Positions 54,850 to 64,000 of a stretch of DNA of 64,000 nt are shown here, piece after piece. Origin of the DNA: Nectonema munidae. Lineage: Eukaryota > Nematomorpha > Nectonematoida > Nectonematidae. The notes beneath the pieces are model-generated. The model worked only from the letters and a program-made list of their open reading frames with translations, ran no database searches and was not told the DNA's origin. Each line of letters opens with the position of its first letter. Position 1 is the first letter of the stretch. The translations under genes and the position numbers were made by a program. Location: positions 124,001 to 188,000 of the forward strand of contig JAUIRK010000917.1 of NCBI GenBank assembly GCA_030549495.1, in the 5' to 3' direction.

Positions 54850-56340
54850 AATTTCGAATCACTTGGATGCTCTTTTTCTGAAGATAAAAGTTCTGAATAT
54901 ATTTTTTATAAGAGTTTTCCTTCAAAATTTTTAACTTCATCTTTTGTTCGAACATAATAATGAGAACTATTTTTTTGATTTCCATGAAAACAAGGAGACT
55001 TGGAATTAAAACCAACATACTCCTATAAAAAACTATTTTGGATTTACAAACTGATGAAAGTAACCATGATATTTGTCTCATAGAAGACTCATTATTTTGA
55101 TGTAATATGAAGTTATTACAAAAATTTTCTCTGAAGGAAATAAATTTTCCTTTTGAATAATAACTAAAAGAGTTTCCATTTTTTCTTATTAGTTTAAAGT
55201 CATCTTCTTTATAATATTTTTAATCCAAACTCCATTTCTGCCATAAAATTTCCTCTCTGGAACATTAGTTTGTAAAATTTTGAAGAAATAATTTTCGAAA
55301 ATTTAATTAGGTTTGAATTTATTCACGTTACGGTTGTCTAAAAGTTCAATTAAAACTTCTTTAAATGAAAAAAACTTTCCATTATTATTCTTAGGAAAAA
55401 ATATTGCCTGTTTTTGTTTCTTCAGAGATTCTGCTTGAATTAAATTATTTTTTAAATTAACAGTTTCTTCAATACAAAAACATTCATTACTTTTCAAAAG
55501 AGATGCCTAGTTTTTGACATTCTACTTTTAAATTCCGCATTTTCAATTTTACTAACAAAAAGTGATTTGGACTTCAGTTAGCTGCTGAAAAATTAGACAA
55601 TCTTGACCACATTATGCTGGCAACCTTATTCATTTTTTTTGTCTTAGGCTGAAAAACAGTATTGAGCAACGGTATTATTCTCTCCGATTTACCATTTATT
55701 TTTGGTAAAAATTTTAATTTTTATTCCTAATCCGCGAGGTGCTATTTTCATTATTGATGACGACAAAAGTATTGATTTTAAATAAACTGAGAGCTTTCCA
55801 ACTTGGTGTTGGGGATATTGGGAAAATTTCTGAAAATTTTCATACGTATTCATGTTTTTGGTTAATTGAATCGCTGTAATAAGCTTTAATTGGGCAGTCA
55901 TTTTTTCGTTGCCAAAAAAAAATAGAAAGTGAGTTAAAAAAGCAATTTCCATCCTCTGATACTGAAAGGGGAACAAAATCATGAATATTGCTTATTTTAA
56001 TAGCCTAAGAGCAGATAAATCAATTGGTAATTTCTTCAAATTTTTTTCATTGTATAAAAACTTAGTACATCTTAAAAAAATTCTTCTCGTAGAGCTGCTT
56101 CTTTTCCCAGTTTTTTATTTATGAAGTAGTGTAGTCTCTTTAGTGCGTTAGAAAAGTTATATTCTCCGTTTACAATAGTGCAAACTAGACATATGTAGAA
56201 AAAACTTTTCCAAATAAGTTCAAGTCAGAAAGCAAAACTTTTTGACAAAAAAGATGGAATGATTTCAAACAAACTCCAGAAGTTATGAATTCATTTTTAA
56301 TCAAATTTTTGCAATCACAACAAAATTTTAAATACGGCAT
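54850..56340 (-). pseudogene. Degenerate ORF: PHD-like zinc finger plus OTU-type cysteine protease domain
   Basis: The ATG at 56340 starts MPYLKFCCDCKNLIKN. The pattern C7-x2-C10, C24, H29-x2-C32 and, after a frame change, CLVC resembles a PHD finger with one ligand unseen. At 55975-55700 the strand reads HDFVPLSVSEDGNCFFNSLS then FFGNEKMTAQLKLITAIQLT, an OTU domain with catalytic Asp-Gly-Asn-Cys at 55953-55942. IMWSRLSNF and SPNHFLLVKL (55620-55545) supply the C-terminal OTU block with its conserved His. Two further segments (55497-55303, 55081-54845) follow. Several frame changes and stops are present. OTU proteases remove ubiquitin, and some large DNA elements carry them. Whether this is a host pseudogene or an element ORF is open. 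Confidence 0.6.
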
Positions 56341-56437
56341 ATTGAATCAAATCTTTGTATCTTAGAGAGTTCAAAGCAAGAACTGTAGAGAAAGAAAAAA
56401 ACTTGGTAAATATATTTTTTGAAAACCTAATAATAGA

Positions 56438-58041
56438 GGTAGGTAGGTAGATTTTAAAGCACTTTCCAGCGTGAGCTGATATGCTCGCGTAAGCTTGAGA
56501 GTTGGTTAAGGAAGATGCAGATGTTGGTAGAGATAGATTGTCCTAAAAGTAGAAGAGAAAAGGAGATTAGTTTGTTATAGGGTTATCGACGGTGGTAAGA
56601 GTTGTTTCAATGGTGTCAATGAGGGTAGCTAGGGATTTTAGTAGTGTTGGGTGTAACAGAAGATCTGAGAGTGTTGTTGGAGATCTATTAAATAAAGAAA
56701 GGCAGCGAAATAGAAGATCTTGGCGATGATAAGAGAAGATTTGACATGTGAATATGAGGTGGTATGGCGTTTCTATTGTGTCGCATCCGAAACGACAGTA
56801 TGGATTTTCGCTTACTTTAATTCGGAAAAGATATGCTTTGCATGGGTAATGGCCTGATAGCCAACGAATGGTTGAACGAGGTGGTGTAAATTTTTTGTTT
56901 TTGAAAGTTGTGTGTATTGTGCTGATGTGTGATAAAGAGGAGATTAGTGCATTTTGAGATGAAGATATGGACATCTGCCATTCTTCTAGAGTGGATAAGT
57001 GAATGTGTGTTAGAGGAAAAAGAAGGAAGTGGTTAATGTTGTTAGTGATCGTAGTGCAGGCGTGTAAAAGGCCAAAGATTTCGCATTCGAGGATTGAGAG
57101 TAGAGGATTTAATTGGGATCGATGGGTGTAAAAGGGGCTAGTGGAAGAGCCTTTGAAGAAGGCGTAAGCAAAGGAGGTACTTAGGGACTTCTTTGAGGCG
57201 TCTGTGAAGATGCGTAGGGTGGTTGGTGAAGAGGTAGAGCGAAGGTATGAAATTGATTGTTTTGCAAAAAATTTGTTTTTGCATATGGATGTTTTGAGAG
57301 GGTTTTGTGCAGATGGGTGAGTTAAAAGAGATGGGTGTATCGAGGGATGAACTAGGTAGTTAGCAATATTTGGAGTGTATTTTGCTAATAGATGTGAGTA
57401 GAAAGAATAGGATCGAGTATTGTGGTGGGGTGTGATCGGATGAAATGGGGGAATTAAGTTGTTGTATGTCAAGATGAAGCGCTTAATAATAGTTTTTTTA
57501 AGTTGAAGTTGTAATGGTATGGTGTTAGTTAGAATTTCTAGGCATTGTGTGGAAGTAGTACGATATGCGTTGGTGATGCAAAGTAGACAGAGATGGTGTA
57601 TCTTAAGAAAATGTATGGTTGTGGGGTGTTTTAAGGAGATGCCCCAGGAAAGAATTCCGTATTGAATTACTGGTAGGATTAAGGATATGTATATGTATTT
57701 GGTGTGTTTTGGACGGAGGCCCCATTTATAAGAGATAGCGCTTTTAAGTGAAAAAAGGGTGACTGAGAGTTTTTGGTATATTTTTTTAAAGTGTATTGAA
57801 AATTTTAGTTTGGACTTAAGGTTTAGTCCTAGATATTTGATAGTCTTTGATGCAGTTATAGAAGTAGAGGTATTTAAATGAAGGGGTAAATGTTCCATGC
57901 GTCTGCGTGTAAAGTAAATGAGGTTTGTTTTGCTGGAGTTAAAGAATATCTTATGTGTGTTTGCGCTTTCTTGTAGCCTTAGTAGAAATGAAGAGGATTT
58001 GGTGAGGTTTTCTTGTTGAGAGTTACTGGTGAAGGTGAATA
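56438..58041 (-). mobile_element. R1/I-like non-LTR retrotransposon, copy D (youngest, 5'-truncated)
   Basis: Same family as copies A and C. From the 5' break at about 58041 (just after the YSDD box, reading AIFTFTSNSQQ) a single frame stays open to the ORF2 stop at 56567, about 490 codons. It covers the RT thumb (KYLGLNLKSK, YKWGLRPKH, LPVIQYGILSWG), RNase H start (RIFTDASKK, ECEIFGLL) and the terminal finger CRFGCDTIETPYHLIFTC. The middle of RNase H (YTDS to WCPAHS in copy A) is missing without loss of frame. The 3' end is AGGTAGGTAGGTAG at 56439-56452. It lies about 100 bp upstream of the PHD-like/OTU ORF. Confidence 0.88.
56567..58041 (-). CDS. LINE D ORF2 C-terminal portion (open)
   Basis: The first methionine in the open frame is at 57898, but the frame continues upstream to the truncation point and the true start is lost. 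The uninterrupted frame separates it from the decayed copies A and C. It cannot retrotranspose, because it lacks endonuclease, most of RT and the RNase H centre. Its high Thr/Ser/His/Pro content is shared by the family. Confidence 0.75.
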
Positions 58042-58150
58042 TTGCTAAAATTAAATTATACTTAATAATTTAATAATTATTAAGTATAATTATTAATATA
58101 ATTATTATTTATAATATTTTTATAATAATTATACTTAATATTGCTAAAAA
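58038..58150. repeat. AT-only palindromic insert between 13-bp direct repeats
   Basis: AATATTGCTAAAA occurs at 58038-58050 and 58138-58150. Between them are TATACTTAATAATT / AATTATTAAGTATA and other A/T palindromes. This fits a small insertion with target duplication, or a local slippage duplication, at the 5' break of LINE D. Confidence 0.55.
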
Positions 58151-58199
58151 ATCCGCGATGCACTGAAGCTGCGAAGTTTCGAGGGCTTACTGTATATCC

Positions 58200-58757
58200 T
58201 CCTCCGTGTGTGTATGGGTGTTTGTGTGTTTACGTGTGAGCGGGTGTGTGTGGAAGTATTGCTGTGTGTGTGGGCGTGTGTGTTTACGGATGTGTGTGTG
58301 TGTTTACGTGTGGAAGGGTTGCTTTGTGTGTGCGTATGCTTCTCCGCATGTGTATGAGTGTCTGTGTCTGTGTGTGCACACTTATCAATGTGAGTAGAAG
58401 TGTATGTGTGTGTATGCTTCCCCACGTGTTTATGGGTGTCTGTGTGTTTATGTTTGAGGGCATGTGAGCACACTTACCAGTGTGTCTAGAAGTGTTGGCG
58501 CGTCTATGTGTGTAGAAGTTTTTGTTTGTGCGTGTGTGTGTGGAAGTGTTTGTCCGGGTGTGGGTAATTGCGCATGTGTATGTGTTTGTGTGTGCTCGTA
58601 TTTGTGTTTCTGTGTGTGTTTCTGGTATGCTTCTGTACGTGTGTGTGTGTGTGTGTGAGTTTGTGTGTTTGTGTTGGTGTGTTTGTGTGTCAGTGTCTGC
58701 TTGCGTTTGTGTGTGTATATGTCTATCTGCTTGCGTGTGTGTGTCTGTTTTTTCCGT
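58200..58757. repeat. GT-rich degenerate microsatellite tract
   Basis: About 550 bp of (GT)n-like sequence on the plus strand with scattered GTTTAC, GCTTCC and GTGTCTG words. The open frames on both strands (Cys/Val-rich plus, Thr/His-rich minus) are by-products of the repeat. Alternating purine-pyrimidine DNA of this length favours Z-DNA. Confidence 0.9.
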
Positions 58758-58769
58758 CATCCTCCAACA

Positions 58770-61700
58770 GTTTTCCTGAGTGTTTCTCTTATCAGTATAT
58801 GTGAGTTTTCAACTTGGGAGTAACTAATTTGTGCCAACTAGGGTATTTTGTGCCAACTACGTGAAAAATATAGTTTTCTTCAAAAAAATTTGGAAATAAG
58901 TTTAAACCATAGTAAATAAGATTTTCTAAAAGTTTTATCATAAATCTTCAAGTAGATTTTTTTTAATTCGATAAAATCTCTTTTTTCTAGTTTTTTTATT
59001 TTATCCGACATGTTTTTTAAATTATTTATCAATCTTTTCAAGACTATTCTTTCAAAGAAAAATGAACATTTAATTTTTAAAAGGAATTCAAACTAAAGCA
59101 AGAGAAATTACAAAGTTAACTTTTTTTCTTTATTATTAATATCTGTTTTTAATTCGCGTGTTTATTTTAAATTAGTTAAGTACTTTTTAATTAAATTTGT
59201 AATGTAAGGGGCGAGAGTAATGTTTGGCTCGATGCCTGCTTGAATTCAATCGGGCACCAAAGCTTTCTTGCTCTTAATTTCACATTAGATTTGGAATTAT
59301 CACTTCTCGATAAAAACGTATTATTGAAAACTATTGAAGATTATTATTTTTATGGCAATATACTTCGATTTTAAAAATCGCTTATAAAATTTTTGAATTT
59401 TTTATTCATTTATTTTTACTTTAATTATATCAGCATTTCTTATTTTATCGTTCTCTTTCAAGTTATAACAATCAAGATCTGAATATTTACGAATGAAAAA
59501 ATATTCTATTAACTCTTATATTTAGCATCCACATACAAAATACATTTTAATTCTAAAGAATATATACCATTTCATAAAAATTTAATTTTTCGCTCAAACT
59601 AACAAACAATCTTCATAACAATTTTCACAGGTCATAATCTAAATTGACAAAATCCCAACTTTTTAAATTCTTTTCATAAAATTAATAATGAAAACTTTTC
59701 AAATATATATAGTCAAAAATAATATGATACCCAAAATATTTTCATGCATGGATATTAGTTTATTTTTGATAATTTTTTGTTCCCACTATGATGAGACGGG
59801 ATTCTTTTCAAATATTTTTCTCTTACATTATTTCACAAAGTATTAAATTTAAAAATTAATTTTGTTTATTTAATTTGTATAATATTAAATTATTTTTAAG
59901 AACAGCCATCTTTTCTCTCTTCCTTTCTCGATGGATATATTTATACAAAATTCTCACAGTTTTCCGAAATTCCGAAGCTTGATACTAGAACAAATATTGA
60001 TTTCTAAAAGATTGTAAAAGATATGTTTACATCTACTGCTACAGTGATTTTTATTGATGAATTAAAATTTAATAAATATATTTTTTTTTGAATTTCTTAT
60101 TTTTTAGCTAGAGTTTGATCCCAAAATGATTTTGAGGGCCACTTTTTAATACCTGAAAACTTGGTAGAAATGGAAAACATGCACAAAAATCCATTGAAAA
60201 AAATTGAAAATATTATATCCGACTCTACATTGACTCATAAAAAATTCAGGGCATGTTTCTTTTTATCTTTAGTAATTTTCCGTATAAAAAAATAAATTTT
60301 TTATACATTCAAAAGTTCCAATCCCAAGAAAGAGATCTTGTCTGAAATAGTTTTTAAATCACAGGCAAATAATTTTTTCTCATAATTACGGGCCAGTTAA
60401 AGGCCTATACTAGATCTGGGTTCTACAAATCAGTTCAATGCTACTTTATCCACATTTGGATTTTAGCAATACTTGTTCTGTCTTTTGGAAGCATTAAAAC
60501 TAAAAATTTTATCTTCAATAAACTGTTCAAATATAGAAACTGATGTTATACTTTTATGAATAAAAATTTTTTATATTCTTTTTTATTTCATTTTCCGTAA
60601 AATCAAAATAAAATAATTTATATTGATTAAAATATCTTTTTAGTTTCAAAAAAACCTGAGTACTGAAGTTTCTTAATTTATCAATGTCATATTTTATATT
60701 TTTTGATATCATAATTATACGCCTAAACATTATGCATTCAAAGACCTTGCTTATTTCCAACAATTATTGCAAAATAAAAGCAATCTCGACAGGAATTATT
60801 GCAAAATAAAATCAGTTCAAAAAGTATCACCAGAAAATACTATTAAGTTGAATTTTTAGTGAAATAAAATAAAATATGCCTTTTTTAGCTCATTTATGCT
60901 AAAATTTTATAAGAACTGTAAAAGCCTGAAATTAACAAAATAAAAGTTTTCTAAAATATAAATCAAATAAAATTTTGCTAAAGTAAAACAAGATTCAAAT
61001 TTCATTATGTTTATTTGAAAAGAAATTGAATGATGAAGAGAATTAAGTGATATCAAAATTATATATTTATAATATTTATGTGCTAATCTTGAATGTAACG
61101 AAAGGATTTTTCAATTAATGCCGAAAGTATCAATAAGATTAATTAACAAATATGAGAGATGAAATAAAAATTAATTCATGTCAATAAATTTTTATTTAAT
61201 ACAAAATTTTGTTAAAAAAGAGAAAATTTGTGTATTTATATGAGGATGCGCAAAGTCAAGATGAACGTTTTTGTTGTTAGTATAGAAATGCTTATTATAC
61301 GAGAGCATATTTTTGACATGCATGTTAGATCGCATTATTTTTAGGTTTAAAAGAGAATCCAATATGGTAAAACATTTTGCAAAACATTACAAGAGATCCA
61401 ATCCTTTTAAATTTCACTTAGTTAGTTTCTCTCATTTTAATTCTCAAAAAATTACCAAATTGAAAGAGGTCATACACGGATTCGGCAACATTATCCGATT
61501 AGCTTATAGCAAATATGAAGAATTTTTTTATGTTTAGGAAAAATAGAATTTTTTTCTCGCACATTAATAATTCTTTATATGGATTCGTTCTTTTAAGTTA
61601 AATGTTTTAAAAAAAATTTGATAAGTTCTGTTTTCCAAATATAGAAAATTTTTATAATCAAACTTTTCAAAATTTTATTGTTTTTCAATCAACATATAAT

Positions 61701-61880
61701 AAAGAACATTTAAAAAATTTTATATAAAAAATTGAACATATTAAAATTAAACTTTTATATTGAAGTTATATCACTTGGTTTTGGCTGACTTGCGCATAGA
61801 AAACTACATTTGCTGAGTTAGTGCTTTATAATTGTCTTAAATAAAAAAGTCATTAAGGAAAATGAATAGTATTAAAGCTT
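58770..61880. other. Long AT-rich stretch without genes
   Basis: About 3.1 kb with no coding pattern, RNA or element I can support. A short direct repeat (ATTATTGCAAAATAAAA) lies at 60764-60813, and a less AT-rich patch containing GGGGCGAGAGTAATGTTTGG is at 59208-59275. Confidence 0.6.
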
Positions 61881-61884
61881 TACC

Positions 61885-63795
61885 TTATTTGATGTTTTTT
61901 TTTAAGGCTGAATGTTTTCTTCCTGGTTTTGAAGCAATATTTGAACATTTTTTTACTATAAGCTGTCTGTTTGTTGAAACTATTAATCCCTTGTCATGGT
62001 TAATTGCGGTTTTTGGTGGTTCAATATCTAAAATTTTTTGGAAGTATTCTTCTCTTTCTTTTTTGTTCATTTGATCCCACTCGGATTTTGATTTTTGATA
62101 GAAATTACATTCATCTGATATTTTTAAATTTCCATAACCATAAAGGGAACATCTTATCACGTTTTCTTGATATCTTACTTCGGTATACAGGCTTTCAATT
62201 AAATCTAGTATCTTTTTACTCTTCCATTCTGTTTGATTTGAGTACATGGTTCATCGATTCACAATTATTATTTTTCCATTTATCTGGCAAATATTTGTAA
62301 TTGTGTTTAGGGATAAAAAGATGATTTTTAATTACAGGTAATAATCTTTCAGTTAAATAAGTTCCAAATTTTTTTCTCGTATATTTTTTATCACTAAACT
62401 TTTCTTTGAATTAAAATCTAAAATATTGGCAGAATCAACTAAACCTGAATTACCAAAAATTGAATTAACGAATGCCATGGTTTCTCTATGATTCATGCCA
62501 ATTTTATTTTTAGATACCTTTGTATATTTTTTTCTAAATGTCTTTGGCAATATATGAGAGTAGTATGTGGAAAAAAATGTTTAATAGCCTTAACTAAAGC
62601 TTTTTCTTCGTCACTACCTATGATTAAATTATCTGTAGTAAGTTCAAAGTTGAAATCCTGGTTCAATATAAGTGATAAATGAGAGAAAAATTTTGAATAT
62701 GATTCAAACTTTCCATCCCAATGTAAATATATGGGACCAAGGAAAATAGGTACAACATTCTTTACTTTTCTTTTGAGATTTTTGTTGTCAAAAACTGTGA
62801 CGGTAACGAAGCAATGGCTTCCTAAAATGTTCAACCCAGATTTGATAGATTTGCTTAGATGTAATAGCTGATTTTGGGTATAACAAATTATATTAGGAAG
62901 TCCATTAGTATTAAGAGTCATTTCTTTCAAAAATGGGTGTCCAGTTGTTAGCATACATATTATACTTTGTATATTATCGGCGATATTGTTATTATATGCA
63001 TGTAACGAATTTTTTTTCCAGATATATATTTAATATTTCTTAGGACTTTTGAGGTTCTAGGTATATCCTTTTGAGATTCAAGCATTTTAGAATAAATTTT
63101 TTTTACATGATTTTGTTTTTTTTCAATTGTTCCAATACACGATCCTTTATTGCTGGATTGGTTCTCACATATTCTTGAGTATGCATTTTTAAATTTCCAT
63201 GATGAGAACGTTCTAAAGGCCTCGTTCCAATATACTCTCTTAAATAAATATCTGCACCTTTCTCAATCCAAGAAATTCTTCTTTTAAAAAGATCCTTGCG
63301 TTTTAATTCTTCATAATAATGCACCAATGTAATAATTTTTGCATTATCCGGCTCTGGATTCATTGAAATAAAATTTTTGTTCTTTATATATCCAAAAAGT
63401 TCCTTATTTTTTTTAATAAACAACAATTCATTATTCAAGTTTAAAAAATACACCTTTTTCTGTGTAGTTTTAGTCCAAACTCCGAAGTTATCAAAGAAAG
63501 TTCTTTGACCATTTTTATCTTTATGAATTATTTTTGTTTTAAAATAAACATTTTCTATAAAATAGTCTAGAATAACGCCGGAATAACAGAAATCAGAAGA
63601 AAAGAGCTCGTTTATAATTACTCTGCTAGATAAAAATTTGTTACTTAATGATTTCAGTTGTTTTCCATTAAATTCAGTGCTGTCTTCATTAGAGGCAAGA
63701 TAGGTATGGTCTTTTAAGGGAGAAGGTGTTATTTTATTATTAAAAATGCTGTGAATCGGGCTTTGGCTTAGTTTTCATTTCATTGCTGTACTCAT
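61885..63795 (-). mobile_element. Mutator-like (MULE-type) transposase, decayed
   Basis: The minus strand starts with an ATG at 63795 (MSTAMK, then TGA) and is open in the same frame from 63774 to 63103 (with RVIINELFSSDFCYSG, DNFGVWTKT and EYIGTRPLERSHHGNLK). After two frame changes the catalytic part 62954-62493 reads GPIYLHWDGKFESYSKFFSH, LTTDNLIIGSDEEKALVKAI (catalytic Asp/Glu) and HTTLIYCQRHLEKNIQRYL, the MULE core with its C..H motif. Then GMNHRETMAFVNSIFG (62500-62455), KYLPDKWKNNNCESMNHVL (about 62295-62240) and the C-terminal part to 61885. About 630 codons in total, with some five frame breaks and stops. No termini seen; the 5' one may lie beyond the window. Confidence 0.7.
63103..63774 (-). 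pseudogene. MULE transposase N-terminal segment
   Basis: A 224-codon open stretch immediately after an in-frame TGA (63777-63775) near the presumed start. It is rich in Lys/Asn/Phe with no zinc finger seen. It contains EYIGTRPLERSHHGNLKMHT and YVRTNPAIKDRVLEQLKK. It joins in order to the MULE core downstream, so the two are treated as one element. Confidence 0.55.
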
Positions 63796-63799
63796 TTTG

Positions 63800-64000
63800 A
63801 GTGGAAATCAGCAAAACTTAATATTAATATCTTAATCTTACAAACTTAGAATTAATAGCAGACAAGTTTTACAATAAGACAGGAAAAAGTTAAGCAATAT
63901 TTATTTATTATTATAAGAAAAAATCGATGTAATATCTACTCGGTTAAAATAAACAAAATGCAGATAAGTAACACCCAAATCAGTTTGCAGGATATAAGGG
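63800..64000. other. AT-rich end of window
   Basis: Nothing recognised. May contain the leader or terminus of the MULE element. Confidence 0.4.

Noticed and set aside
58144-58804. Several overlapping open frames of 60-158 codons rich in Thr/His or Cys/Val
   Set aside because: They are read-outs of a GT/CA microsatellite tract in all frames, not genes.

Overview
This is AT-rich metazoan nuclear DNA dominated by transposable elements. Its mix of R1/I-like and Jockey/CR1-like LINEs, piggyBac, several hAT lineages, pogo/Tigger, a Mutator-like element, Ty3/Gypsy, tRNA-derived SINEs and many small inverted-repeat elements suits an arthropod, perhaps a crustacean such as a parasitic copepod. The species cannot be fixed from the sequence.

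Two host protein genes are clear. An intronless PPM1A/B-type PP2C phosphatase lies at 14618-15775 (+). A complete three-exon actin-related protein 6 gene lies at 27484-20029 (-), with splice sites and phases that join cleanly into 404 codons. Its two introns hold hAT and other element relics and an unidentified coding relic. One good tRNA-Phe(GAA) gene is at 40614-40686 (+), and a near-identical copy with a broken terminal pair is at 47336-47408 (-).

Layout. 1-3.7 kb: old R1/I-like LINE (-). 3.8-6.3 kb: Jockey/CR1-like LINE (-). 7.2-7.6 kb: MITE. 8.7-10.3 kb: degenerate piggyBac (+). 10.6-11.4 kb: coding relic and 80-bp tandem repeat. 12.5-13.4 kb: pogo/Tigger remnant. 13.9-14.4 kb: hAT tail. 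14.6-15.8 kb: PP2C. 16.5-19.2 kb: palindrome, inverted-repeat element, TTAA MITE and satellite copies. 20.0-27.5 kb: Arp6. 28-33 kb: hAT end, dispersed repeats, a SINE and a zinc-knuckle relic. 33.0-35.1 kb: second R1/I-like LINE (-). 38.7-40.4 kb: hAT with BED finger (+). 40.6-43 kb: tRNA-Phe, tRNA-Arg-type SINE, LINE RT relic. 43.2-49.0 kb: satellites, perfect 63-bp palindrome, two textbook MITEs. 49.2-50.7 kb: hAT (-). 50.9-54.3 kb: fossil Ty3/Gypsy (+). 54.8-56.3 kb: degenerate PHD-like plus OTU ORF (-). 56.4-58.0 kb: youngest R1/I-like LINE copy (-). 58.2-58.8 kb: GT-rich tract. 61.9-63.8 kb: Mutator-like transposase (-).

The most interesting points are a tRNA-derived SINE sharing its 3' tail with the three resident LINEs (a parasite-partner pair in one window), long perfect palindromes at 16.5 and 43.8 kb, two inverted elements sharing a hammerhead-core-like motif, a tandem repeat family that has dispersed in both orientations, and the PHD-like/OTU ORF.
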